Origin: CAYNWH01 sp964400885
Lineage (GTDB): Bacteria; Patescibacteriota; Patescibacteriia; CAIXNZ01
Direction: 5' to 3'
DNA length: 64,000 nt
Assembly: GCA_964400885.1 (NCBI GenBank)
Contig: CAYNWH010000002.1
Coordinates: 1-64,000 of the forward strand
Shown in pieces: positions 8,779 through 16,353 of this stretch. A model generated the notes under the pieces. The model was not told the origin of the DNA, did not search any database, and worked only from the letters and a program-made list of their open reading frames with translations. A program made the position numbers and the translations under genes. How positions within the stretch are numbered: the first letter of the stretch is position 1; each line of letters opens with the position of its first letter.

Positions 8779-8830
8779 ATATCTAAGTTTAGCATAAATA
8801 ATTTAGCATAAAAAGCTCAAGAAGACAATC

Positions 8831-8857
8831 AAAAACGATGCCCTGGCATCGTTTTAC
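8831..8857 (-). terminator. Terminator after the DUF5654 gene
   Basis: AAAACGATGCC (8832-8842) pairs with GGCATCGTTTT (8845-8855); on the minus strand a T-run follows. Confidence 0.85.
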
Positions 8858-8891
8858 TAAAAATTTGTAAATTATAAATTATTTATCACTT

Positions 8892-9167
8892 CTAATCATT
8901 TTCTGTCTTTAATAATTTGACCAAATAAACACTGATTAAAACGACAATTAAAGTGACTAAAATAGCATAAATAAATTTTGCTAATAAAGTATTTTTACTA
9001 ATAGGAAAGAAATAATCTATCAGCGCTTTAATGGCATCATTCCAGGCCAGGCCTGCTACAAAACCAAAAGCAGCACCTAAATAAGTGGCTATTTTACTCT
9101 TCACTTCTTTTTTTAATCTAAGACTCTGCTCTTTTAATCTATTTATTTCATCTTGCATATTTTCCAT
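8892..9167 (-). CDS. DUF5654 family membrane protein
   Basis: 91 residues. A charged N-terminal helix with coiled-coil character (about 1-25) is followed by two membrane segments, the first with AAFGFVAGLAWNDAIKALI, the DUF5654 signature (GL-A-WN-AI), the second near 65-85. It is small, probably cytoplasmic-membrane located and of unknown function. It follows the PEBP gene by 18 bp. Confidence 0.8.
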   Translation of the reverse strand: MENMQDEINRLKEQSLRLKKEVKSKIATYLGAAFGFVAGLAWNDAIKALIDYFFPISKNTLLAKFIYAILVTLIVVLISVYLVKLLKTEND

Positions 9168-9185
9168 AAAATTTATGATTAAAAA

Positions 9186-9716
9186 TTATTGACGGCTATA
9201 AAGGCTAATTAATTCTACTGAATCTAAAATATGGCCTTGCATGGCTTGTTCAAGATTATCTTTACCAGCATTGGGAGTTAAATCAAGTTTAATATCAAGT
9301 GCATAAAGCTTAAAAACATAATGATGCGTGCCGCTGGGTGGACAAGGAGGAACATAGCCTGTTCGTCTGGCACTATTAGTGCCGCTAATTGCTCCATTAG
9401 GCAGGCTGTTTTCCTCAATCTCGATTGGTTGCGGCTCTATATTCCAAACCAGCCAATGGACAAAAGTACCAGCTAGCGCATCAGGATCATCCATGATTAA
9501 AACCAAGCTTTGGGCATTAGTTGGTACATCTGAAATTCGCAAAGGCGGATTTGTCCCTGCACCATCGCAAGTATATTGCGCTGGCAGATTTGAATTATTG
9601 GTAAATGCAGATGAAGTTAATTTCATATTGATATTATTAATTGTTAAACTTGATTGTTTTACTGGCAAACAAGCTGGCAATAATAAAAAGATTATTAAAA
9701 ATATGAATTTTTTCAT
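9186..9716 (-). CDS. Lipoprotein of the YbhB/YbcL Raf-kinase-inhibitor-like (PEBP) family
   Basis: 176 residues with a signal and lipobox (LLPAC, Cys16). The mature part has the PEBP ligand pocket motifs: LVLIMDDPDALAGTFVHWLVWNI (cited as MDDPDALAGTFVHWLVWN) and GYVPPCPPSGTHHYVFKLYALD (cited as PPCPPSGTHHYVF). The pocket binds anionic groups such as phosphates. The function in bacteria is unknown. It is 36 bp downstream of the DUF2207 gene. Confidence 0.9.
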   Translation of the reverse strand: MKKFIFLIIFLLLPACLPVKQSSLTINNINMKLTSSAFTNNSNLPAQYTCDGAGTNPPLRISDVPTNAQSLVLIMDDPDALAGTFVHWLVWNIEPQPIEIEENSLPNGAISGTNSARRTGYVPPCPPSGTHHYVFKLYALDIKLDLTPNAGKDNLEQAMQGHILDSVELISLYSRQ

Positions 9717-9752
9717 TAATCTTGTTAATTGTAAATCGTTAAATGTTAATTG

Positions 9753-11474
9753 TTACCAAGAGCCGCCACCTCCGCCGCCAAAACCGCCGCCGGAAAATCC
9801 CCCACCGCTGGAAAAACCACTGGAGCCGCTGGCAGCTGAGGAAGGATGAGAAGATAAATTTGAATTAGCTTGAGTACTGAAATTATTCAAGCTGCTGACC
9901 AAGGCAAAAGAGGAAAAATTAGCAGTGCTAGGATCATTATACCAACTGGGCGATTGATCTTTATAAATATCAGCAAATTGTTTAGCCCATTGGTTCTCTA
10001 CGCCTAGGACCATGGCATAAGGCAGTAACCTTTCAAATTCGTGAGGATTTTTTTCCGGCGCATTATGAAATTTAATTCTTTCCTTTTCAGCTACAGTTAA
10101 ATATAGCTTTAAACCTAAGATATGTTCTTTTGCCAAGACTCCTTTTCTTGTTTTTTTCGGCATAACAAGACTAAAAAGCATGATTAATCCAGCTGAAATT
10201 AAAAGACTTAACCAACCAATAAATCCCATCAAGGGACCAATAAAAAATAGTAAAAACAAGACAACCAAGCCAAAACCCAAATATGCACCTCTTACAGCTT
10301 GTGGACTTTTGAGAAAATATTTAGCAGTTACTGTTGATTGGTAAACTTCTTTGGTTATTGTTGCCAAATCCTTGTAAAAATTATTAATCAATTCAGAAAG
10401 TTTAACTTTATCACCTGAATCAAACAAGTCAGCCATTAAAGTTTTCTGGAATGAATTTAAATTATCATCAGCCCCTTTTAATTTGTCAAAAGTATAATCA
10501 TGGAGTTTGAAAATTTTGCCTGTTTCTTCACGCGTTATTTTTAAATAACCTTTAATCGCCAAATAAATTATTTCTGCTGAAATATCTTTATGCTGGGCTT
10601 TTTCATCATAAATAGTACCAACTTGAGCCGGACTTAGCTTATCAGGCGGATCAAATTCTGCAATAATCGTGCCCCGGCCAGCCGGATCCTTGCCGCGTGT
10701 ATACCAAAGATAAAATAAAATAATAAAAACTAATATGGGCAAAAATACAATCCAGTTATCTCTGGCTATAGCCAACAAACTTTCTAAAATTGTGGGCTGA
10801 TAAATTAGGCCTTTGGGCAAGCCGATTACTATACTTAAACCTTCATTGTAATCTAAATCCTCCTGATTAAAAGTAACATCTTCAACTAAATTTTTATTAT
10901 TATAAGCATAAGTAATTTTATCGCAGGTCTGAGTACTGCCATAAGGACCAGCATAACAAGCTGTTTGTAAATTTTGCTGTTCAATCCCTTCTGGCAAAGA
11001 AACAATGGCTCGGGCCTGCTTGATTGGTGCTGGCCATTCATTGCCAGTTACATTCCAAAAAAGCTCATCATAATTATCAAAATAATTAATTGCTCTCTTA
11101 ATCTTATAGCTGATAATATAAGTTTTTAAGCCAGTAACATAAGCATTGGCATCGCCTATTTTAATCTGGATATAATTTTGCGGATAAGATATGTCAAACT
11201 TATAAGGTAGGTTATTTTCATCAGTCACATAAATATCAGAAATCCTCAAATTATAATTGCCGCCGCGAGCTTGATATTTAATAGGAATTTGTCTAAAAAT
11301 CCCATGTCTTAATTCTGTTCCAAAATTATAAACAATATTTTCTTCTACATTTAAACTGGCATCCTGATTAATTTGTAGAGAAACCTGATAATTATCAATA
11401 TCTTCCGCAACACAAACAGCTGGCGTTATTAAAAATATCCCGATGAAAAATAAAAAGATAAGTAGTTTTTTCAT
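9753..11474 (-). CDS. DUF2207 domain membrane protein
   Basis: 573 residues: signal peptide (to about 23), an extracytoplasmic N-terminal DUF2207 domain with SLNVEENIVYNFG and HGIFRQIPIKY, a membrane segment near 240-260, a predicted cytoplasmic winged-helix-like part (LAIKGYLKITREE), two more membrane segments near 395-440, and a C-terminus of almost pure Gly/Ser ending GGGGGGSW. This order matches YciQ-like DUF2207 proteins. The role is unknown. Confidence 0.85.
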   Translation of the reverse strand: MKKLLIFLFFIGIFLITPAVCVAEDIDNYQVSLQINQDASLNVEENIVYNFGTELRHGIFRQIPIKYQARGGNYNLRISDIYVTDENNLPYKFDISYPQNYIQIKIGDANAYVTGLKTYIISYKIKRAINYFDNYDELFWNVTGNEWPAPIKQARAIVSLPEGIEQQNLQTACYAGPYGSTQTCDKITYAYNNKNLVEDVTFNQEDLDYNEGLSIVIGLPKGLIYQPTILESLLAIARDNWIVFLPILVFIILFYLWYTRGKDPAGRGTIIAEFDPPDKLSPAQVGTIYDEKAQHKDISAEIIYLAIKGYLKITREETGKIFKLHDYTFDKLKGADDNLNSFQKTLMADLFDSGDKVKLSELINNFYKDLATITKEVYQSTVTAKYFLKSPQAVRGAYLGFGLVVLFLLFFIGPLMGFIGWLSLLISAGLIMLFSLVMPKKTRKGVLAKEHILGLKLYLTVAEKERIKFHNAPEKNPHEFERLLPYAMVLGVENQWAKQFADIYKDQSPSWYNDPSTANFSSFALVSSLNNFSTQANSNLSSHPSSAASGSSGFSSGGGFSGGGFGGGGGGSW

Positions 11475-11502
11475 ATACTCTTATTTTACTAAAAATTGGC
11501 AA

Positions 11503-11530
11503 ATAAAAAAAGCCCCGCAATGCGAGGCTA
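11503..11530 (-). terminator. Terminator after the ASCH-AroE fusion gene
   Basis: AGCCCCGC (11511-11518) pairs with GCGAGGCT (11522-11529), with one G-T pair on the minus strand, followed there by T7. Confidence 0.85.
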
Positions 11531-11540
11531 ATAAGTAAGA

Positions 11541-12968
11541 TTAAAGGCCAGTAGCCTTTTTCATAACATTTGCAACTTGTTCTTTGCTGATATTTTTAGC
11601 TTTTAGCTCTTTTTCATAAAGTAGCCAAAAAGCTTCCACTCCCTGATTAACCACCATAGGAATGCCGCCCAATGTGGCAAAACCAGCTTGCTGGGCAGAA
11701 CGCATTAAAGGCGTAGTTTCTGTTGTTAAAACAATGTCGCTGATAATTGCTTGCTGAGAGATAGTTTGAAGAAGTTTTTCGGCCAGCTGAGCATTAGCTT
11801 GAATATTCTCAGGCGTAGCTGGCAGTTTGGCTGGAGCTAAGGCATTATACTTTTCCATTTCGCCAGCAGCGCCTTTAGTTGAAACATTGATGATCACATC
11901 AGCATTTTGAACTTCCTGTTCAACCAGCTCTTCGCCGTCAAAGCGAACTTGTGCTGGCGCTTCCAAACTTAGATGTTGGTTAATCCGCTGAGCCAAATTT
12001 TCAGCCTTGGCGATTGTGCGATTTAAGATTATTAGCTGAGCGCCTTTTTGGACTAAGGCAAAAGCAATAGCATTGCCAGTGCCGCCGGCGCCAAGCATAA
12101 CAACTTTCTTGCCTTTAAGCTCTTGGCCTTGCTCCTGCAGTTTTTTTTCCAGACTAAGAGCATAACCAACGCCATCAGTATTAAAGCCTTTGAGATTACC
12201 TTCTGGAGTTTTAAGTATGAAGTTAATTGAACCAATAGCTTGAGCCAGAGGATCAAGTTCATCTAAATATTTAATAGCTTCGTCCTTAAACCCAACACCT
12301 GCTCCCCCGCCCTGGAATTTGGGGTCTTGTCGCAACACTTCCAGGATCTGCCCGCTTTGAGTCGGATCACCAACCAACATGATATTGCTAATTGGCATGC
12401 CAAATTCATGATAAGCTGTATTCCACATAATTGCTGTTTTGGCTGGATAATCATGTTCTATTAAAGGCACTGAGTAATGGTCAAAAGCAAAATTATCAGG
12501 ATTATCAGGTGGCAGCTGGGCAAGCTTAAGAACTTTTGCCTGCACCAGATCTTCAGCTGTTTTAAGGTTTTCCCAATATTCAAAATGAATAAGCGTGACT
12601 GGTTCATCAGGCTTGATTTCTCGGCTGTAGAACTCACTCAATTTTTTGGCCAGCTCTGCTGGCGTTCTTTGTCCTTGGGAATTTCTAGCCAAATCTTCAG
12701 ACGTAATCTGTCCTAACGGCTTAACTTGAATGTTGGTTATGACAATTTCTGTCTGCCAATCTTCAAATTCCTGCCTTTGCGGTTCTTTAAGAATTTTTAC
12801 GGTGACAAAATATCCAGCAGGATAACAGCCTTTGGCTTCGCAATGGCCTTTTTCACGGTTGCCCAGTCTGACAGTGGTAAAAATATTTTTATTTTGCAAA
12901 GAGCTCATTTCCTCACGCCTAAACCAGAGTTCAGACGCTCTGTCTTCCACCTCTTGCCGAGGCTCCAT
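11541..12968 (-). CDS. aroE: Fusion of an N-terminal ASCH-like domain and shikimate dehydrogenase (AroE)
   Basis: 475 residues from the ATG at 12968, chosen because AAAGGAGGTGAG lies just upstream; an in-frame extension to 13064 has no such site and would run through the promoter. Residues about 20-150 (FTTVRLGNREKG, GYFVTVKILKEP, VTLIHFEYW) look like an ASCH/PUA-like RNA-binding domain. From about 160 comes AroE: VGDPTQSG, GVGFKDEAI with the catalytic Lys, IGSINFI, NTDGVGYALSL with the catalytic Asp, and the NADP Rossmann motif MLGAGGTGNA with NRT. It would reduce 3-dehydroshikimate. No other shikimate gene is visible in the window. The fusion is unusual (see findings). Confidence 0.85.
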   Translation of the reverse strand: MEPRQEVEDRASELWFRREEMSSLQNKNIFTTVRLGNREKGHCEAKGCYPAGYFVTVKILKEPQRQEFEDWQTEIVITNIQVKPLGQITSEDLARNSQGQRTPAELAKKLSEFYSREIKPDEPVTLIHFEYWENLKTAEDLVQAKVLKLAQLPPDNPDNFAFDHYSVPLIEHDYPAKTAIMWNTAYHEFGMPISNIMLVGDPTQSGQILEVLRQDPKFQGGGAGVGFKDEAIKYLDELDPLAQAIGSINFILKTPEGNLKGFNTDGVGYALSLEKKLQEQGQELKGKKVVMLGAGGTGNAIAFALVQKGAQLIILNRTIAKAENLAQRINQHLSLEAPAQVRFDGEELVEQEVQNADVIINVSTKGAAGEMEKYNALAPAKLPATPENIQANAQLAEKLLQTISQQAIISDIVLTTETTPLMRSAQQAGFATLGGIPMVVNQGVEAFWLLYEKELKAKNISKEQVANVMKKATGL

Positions 12969-13020
12969 TTTCTCACCTCCTTTGGAATTTTTAGTTTCAG
13001 GATTATGCATAGTATTAAAA

Positions 13021-13049
13021 ATATTACTATAAACAAAACAACCTGTCAA
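13021..13049 (-). promoter_or_regulatory. Promoter of the ASCH-AroE gene
   Basis: Minus strand TTGACA (13049-13044), 17 bp, TAATAT (13026-13021). It is back to back with the promoter of the gene at 13113. Confidence 0.7.
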
Positions 13050-13057
13050 TTTATAAT

Positions 13058-13086
13058 TTGACAAGTTTAGATTTTTGAGTTAAAAT
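13058..13086 (+). promoter_or_regulatory. Promoter of the orphan gene at 13113
   Basis: TTGACA (13058-13063), 17 bp, TAAAAT (13081-13086), followed by AAGGAGGAG 8 nt before the ATG. Confidence 0.75.
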
Positions 13087-13112
13087 TTTTTATTAAAGAA
13101 TAAGGAGGAGAA

Positions 13113-13556
13113 ATGCCGAATAATAAACTAAAGCTGGATTATCCGGCAGATATTTGGAAAGTGCTCATTTTAATTCTGCTAATCTGCAAAAAAGAGTATG
13201 AAAAACTCTTAGCCAATGACCCAGGCTATATAAAAATGTGCCAAAAAAGCGGTTATATCTCTGATTATGAAAAAGTTTTGCCCAGCTTAATTGCGCAAAT
13301 TGCTAAGAATATCAATGGTGATAACGGCATCTTAACCATTGAACTTTTACAGGCTGAGTGGGAAATAATTTATGAACTGCTAACCTTGGCTTTTGAAACC
13401 TTTGGCGAAGATGCTCTGGAGGTAGAATTTGAAACTGAGGAAACTATTTTAGTTGATCTGCCTGAAGAGATCGTAGTTCCTTTAGCTCAAATTCTGCTTG
13501 ACATGGAGCCAAAAATCTTTGGCATAAGGAGTAACCATACTATAATACCAAATTGA
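13113..13556 (+). CDS. Orphan protein of unknown function
   Basis: 147 residues, acidic, mostly helical, with a hydrophobic stretch VLILILLICKK near 17-27 that is too short and too charged around it for a sure membrane segment. A Glu-rich part (LEVEFETEETILVDLPEE) lies near 108-125. It has its own promoter, a strong Shine-Dalgarno and a terminator, so it is a monocistronic cassette. I do not recognise the family. Confidence 0.7.
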   Translation: MPNNKLKLDYPADIWKVLILILLICKKEYEKLLANDPGYIKMCQKSGYISDYEKVLPSLIAQIAKNINGDNGILTIELLQAEWEIIYELLTLAFETFGEDALEVEFETEETILVDLPEEIVVPLAQILLDMEPKIFGIRSNHTIIPN

Positions 13557-13564
13557 ATTATCTC

Positions 13565-13588
13565 AAAAAGACCCATAAGGGTCTTTTT
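13565..13588. terminator. Bidirectional terminator
   Basis: AAAAAGACCC (13565-13574) pairs perfectly with GGGTCTTTTT (13579-13588) between the convergent genes at 13113 and 13587. Confidence 0.9.
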
Positions 13589-13847
13589 ATAATTGAATCA
13601 CATAAAGGCCTTTATTTTTTATCTCCTTAGCCTGGCCAAAGTCATTAAGTTTAAAATTTAAAAGATAAGTGACTTTTTTCTTTAATTCCCGACCAGTATA
13701 TTTTTTAGTCTTAGGATTCCATTCCTGCAAAATAAAAGTATCGCCCTTTTTAATTTTAAAATCAGCCAGGCGCAGTTCAAATTTTTTTTTGCCGGATTTA
13801 ACTAAATTGAAATATTGAGGCCAGATTTTCTTTTTAATAATTGCCAT
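13587..13847 (-). CDS. DUF3850 (ASCH-like) protein
   Basis: 86 residues with KKIWPQYFNLVKSGKKKFELR, abbreviated here as WPQYFNLVKSGKKKFELR, then KKGDTFILQEWNPKTKKYTG and YLLNFKLNDFG. The layout (basic strand, KSGKKKFELR, a GD-x-ILQEW strand) is that of DUF3850/ASCH domains, small PUA-like folds thought to bind RNA. It is 5 bp downstream of msrB. An ASCH-like domain also occurs at the N-terminus of the nearby AroE fusion. Confidence 0.8.
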   Translation of the reverse strand: MAIIKKKIWPQYFNLVKSGKKKFELRLADFKIKKGDTFILQEWNPKTKKYTGRELKKKVTYLLNFKLNDFGQAKEIKNKGLYVIQL

Positions 13848-13852
13848 AAATA

Positions 13853-14248
13853 TTATTTTTTAGGTTTAAAAGCTAAACTGGCAGAATTAATGCAATATCT
13901 TTTACCGGTCGGCTGGGGCCCGTCGTCAAAAAGATGGCCTAAATGGCTGCCACAAGTGGCACAAACTGCTTCAATTCTTTTCATGCCATGACTTGTGTCT
14001 TTTTGTAGCTTAATTTTATTTTGATCAAATGCTTGCCAGAAACTAGGCCAGCCGCTGCCAGAATCATATTTGGTGTCTGAAGAAAATAAAGGAGTGCCGC
14101 AAGCCGCGCAAACATAAGCACCTTTTTCTTTGTTATGTAAAAGCTTGCCCGTAAAAGCCGGCTCTGTCCCCTTTTCGCGAAGGATATGATATTGTTCTGG
14201 AGTTAAAAAATTTTTCCATTCTTCTTCAGTTTGAGGCATTTTTTTCAT
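13853..14248 (-). CDS. msrB: Peptide-methionine (R)-S-oxide reductase
   Basis: 131 residues. Zinc ligands are Cys47 and Cys50 (CAACG) and Cys96 and Cys99 (CATCG). GSGWPSFW and HLGHLFDDGP form the substrate pocket and GKRYCINSASL carries the catalytic Cys119. It reduces methionine-R-sulfoxide in proteins using thioredoxin, which fits the thioredoxin reductase at 18064. There is no MsrA fusion. No Shine-Dalgarno is visible. Confidence 0.96.
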   Translation of the reverse strand: MKKMPQTEEEWKNFLTPEQYHILREKGTEPAFTGKLLHNKEKGAYVCAACGTPLFSSDTKYDSGSGWPSFWQAFDQNKIKLQKDTSHGMKRIEAVCATCGSHLGHLFDDGPQPTGKRYCINSASLAFKPKK

Positions 14249-14290
14249 ATTGATTTAATTTTACCTTTTTCTAAATGGCAAATCAAGCAA

Positions 14291-14330
14291 TATGAAAATC
14301 CGTCACACACTGCGGGACGGATTTTCATAT
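14291..14330. terminator. Strong terminator hairpin after the RRM gene
   Basis: TATGAAAATCCGTC (14291-14304) pairs with GACGGATTTTCATA (14316-14329), an uninterrupted 14-bp stem. Confidence 0.8.
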
Positions 14331-14344
14331 ACTGCTATTATAGA

Positions 14345-14608
14345 TTATCTTTGACGATTTTCCATGGGTCGAGCTTCATTAACTACCAAGGCACGACCTT
14401 CTATTTCTTTACCATTAAGCGTTTCAATTGCTTTATCTGCATCTTCATCATTTGCCATTTCCACAAAAGCAAAACCACGAGGACGGCCAGTCATTCGGTC
14501 AGTAGGAATAGCGACAGACACTACCTCACCTGCTTCAGAAAATAAATTTTTCAAATCATTTTCAGAAACAGAATAAGACAGGTTGCCAACGAATAATTTC
14601 TTTGCCAT
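14345..14608 (-). CDS. Single-RRM RNA-binding protein
   Basis: 87 residues, one RNA recognition motif: RNP2 is LFVGNL (about 5-10) and RNP1 is RGFAFVEM (about 44-51), with a short Arg-rich tail. Bacterial glycine-rich RNA-binding proteins of this kind are cold-inducible in cyanobacteria and may act as RNA chaperones. The 240-bp upstream spacer holds AT-rich sequence and no certain promoter. Confidence 0.92.
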   Translation of the reverse strand: MAKKLFVGNLSYSVSENDLKNLFSEAGEVVSVAIPTDRMTGRPRGFAFVEMANDEDADKAIETLNGKEIEGRALVVNEARPMENRQR

Positions 14609-14789
14609 ATTTCAAATAATAAAATTAAACTAAATTTAGATTGATTTAAATTTATGGAGCGACCTAAATATTTTCTACTTTTTTTATTTTGACAAATTTA
14701 ATTGTTTTTAAAAGTCGTAGAAATCACCATATTTTAAATAACATAATAAGTATAACATAGATTGCTTAATTAATCAAGAGGGTTAAAAC

Positions 14790-14818
14790 TTGACTTTATT
14801 TCTCCTATTTATTATATT
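14790..14818 (+). promoter_or_regulatory. Promoter of the zinc-ribbon small gene
   Basis: TTGACT (14790-14795), 17 bp, TATATT (14813-14818), with CAAGGAGG following before the ATG at 14849. Confidence 0.65.
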
Positions 14819-14848
14819 TTATTAATAAAATCTCAAGGAGGTTCAATT

Positions 14849-15022
14849 ATGGCAGAAATTAGTTGCCAAGAAATGCAGATCAAAGATGAAAAATGTCAAA
14901 TTTGCGGCCAGGCGGCAAAAATAAAAATAATTTACGGTGATTCTTCCATTAATACTTGTCTAAATTGCAAAAATAAGGCCTTAGAATTAATCTATATGGT
15001 GGAAGGCAATTTTCAGGAATAA
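14849..15022 (+). CDS. 57-residue zinc-ribbon protein
   Basis: The ORF starts MAEISCQEMQIKDEKC and carries CQIC (Cys16, Cys19) and CLNC (Cys37, Cys40), a C-x2-C...C-x2-C knuckle likely to bind zinc, then a short helix. It has a promoter, AAGGAGG 7 nt before the ATG and a terminator directly after, which together make the short gene convincing. Function unknown. Confidence 0.75.
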   Translation: MAEISCQEMQIKDEKCQICGQAAKIKIIYGDSSINTCLNCKNKALELIYMVEGNFQE

Positions 15023-15023
15023 G

Positions 15024-15052
15024 CAAGCCCCTTTTTAGGAGCTTGTTTTTGA
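15024..15052 (+). terminator. Terminator of the zinc-ribbon small gene
   Basis: CAAGCCCCT pairs with AGGAGCTTG (one G-T) and is followed by T5, directly after the stop at 15022. Confidence 0.8.
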
Positions 15053-15067
15053 ATTATTAATGTAAAA

Positions 15068-15153
15068 CGGAGAGGGCGAGATTCGAACTCGCGAAGGTTA
15101 TTCACCTAACCTGTACTCCAAACAGGCGCCATAGGCCACTAGGCGACCTCTCC
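15068..15153 (-). tRNA. tRNA-Ser (anticodon GGA)
   Basis: Minus strand: acceptor GGAGAGG (from 15153) pairs with CCTCTCC (to 15069), discriminator G at 15068. The anticodon stem CCTGT/ACAGG encloses TTGGAGT with anticodon GGA. A long variable arm and a T loop GTTCGAATC follow, the class II layout of tRNA-Ser. CCA is not encoded. The 5' end overlaps the last 15 nt of the upstream ATP-grasp gene. Confidence 0.95.
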
Positions 15154-16353
15154 AGTATTTTTTAAAATTAATTCTATAATATGCTTAGCCACATCTTGAC
15201 TCGAACCTTCAGAAGGAAAATGATGCATGTCAATATAAGGCAGGCTATTACATTCAATAATAGCACATTCCTGTTCCTGCCAAGATTTGGCAATATCCTG
15301 ACAAATAAAGTCAATGCCCAAAATATCAATTTTTAATAATTCTTTAACCCGTAAAAACAATAATTTATTAGCAGGATGAATTTTTTCCGTCAATTCAATG
15401 ATATCACAGCCCGAAGTTAGGTTAACCTTGTCTTTGATAAAAATTTTTTGGCCCATTTCTAAAATACTTACCAATGATAAATTTTGTTTAGCTAAAATTA
15501 TTTCTGTATTTTCATCTATCTCAATAGTATGCAAAGTGGCATTTTTCTGAGCTATTCCCATTCTCTGACTTGTTTGATTTTTAATCCCAATTAATTCCCT
15601 AATGGTATTTATACCATTGCCAGTAACAGAAGCTGGCATTCTTTTAACAGCGAAAATCTTATCCCCTATTACGCTGATTCTATGAACGTCTCCGGGTATA
15701 AATTTTTCTACTATATAAAAATTTTTGTATTTTTTAACAATTTCAATTGCTTGTATTAATTCGTCTTCACTCTGAATTTTTATAGTAACATGATTGCTTA
15801 AAGAAGCATCCTGCGGTTTAACTACTAAAGGAAAATCTAATTCTAAACCATATTTATAGCCACCTTTCTTGGTAATAAAGAGCGCGCCGGCAGCTGTCGG
15901 CAAATTATTTTTTAAAAGGAATTTTTTTAATTTATATTTATTATCAATCAGATCAAAATCAATTATCTGATTATTCAAATTGACTGGCAGACCCTCAAAA
16001 TAATAATCTTTATTATTCAACCTAAAATGAAAAAAATTTAAATATCTATTTTTAAATTTTCTTATGATGGGCCTGATTTTTAAGTTGTATTTTTCTGCGG
16101 CATCAATTAAAACTAAGCTTCTATTAAAAATTTCTTCACGGTCAAAATTCTCTTTTACTTCTAAGATTTTTAATAATCTTAAGAAATTATTCAATTTGGC
16201 AAATAGCCAATTTTCAATTTTTATGCTCCGTTTGTTGAAGGGAATAAGTGAAATAAGCCTATTAGAAAAAATTTGAACCACTTCGTCAATTTTGTCTATT
16301 TTGTGATTAACTGGGTTATTGGAACAATGGATGCAGTAATACTTTTTTATCAT
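15139..16353 (-). CDS. ATP-grasp ligase resembling the cyanophycin-synthetase/glutathione-synthetase type
   Basis: 404 residues. The N-terminus (about 1-125) has no clear family. Then the ATP-grasp part: FPLVVKPQDASLSNHVTI (ATP loop), FYIVEKFIPGDVHRISVIG, FAVKRMPASVTGNGINTIREL, which is the block typical of cyanophycin synthetase and bifunctional GshAB, and LGIDFICQD with AIIECNSLPYIDMHHFP, supplying the Mg ligands Glu and Asn. It should form an amide or peptide bond to a carboxylate. It overlaps the upstream spermidine-synthase-like gene by 4 nt (ATGA), which argues for a joint pathway. Its 3' end lies inside tRNA-Ser. Confidence 0.8.
   Translation of the reverse strand: MIKKYYCIHCSNNPVNHKIDKIDEVVQIFSNRLISLIPFNKRSIKIENWLFAKLNNFLRLLKILEVKENFDREEIFNRSLVLIDAAEKYNLKIRPIIRKFKNRYLNFFHFRLNNKDYYFEGLPVNLNNQIIDFDLIDNKYKLKKFLLKNNLPTAAGALFITKKGGYKYGLELDFPLVVKPQDASLSNHVTIKIQSEDELIQAIEIVKKYKNFYIVEKFIPGDVHRISVIGDKIFAVKRMPASVTGNGINTIRELIGIKNQTSQRMGIAQKNATLHTIEIDENTEIILAKQNLSLVSILEMGQKIFIKDKVNLTSGCDIIELTEKIHPANKLLFLRVKELLKIDILGIDFICQDIAKSWQEQECAIIECNSLPYIDMHHFPSEGSSQDVAKHIIELILKNTGEVA

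Noticed and set aside
12969..13064. Upstream extension of the ASCH-AroE frame by 32 residues
   Set aside because: It crosses the promoter (13021-13049) and has no ribosome site; the ATG at 12968 has AAAGGAGGTGAG.
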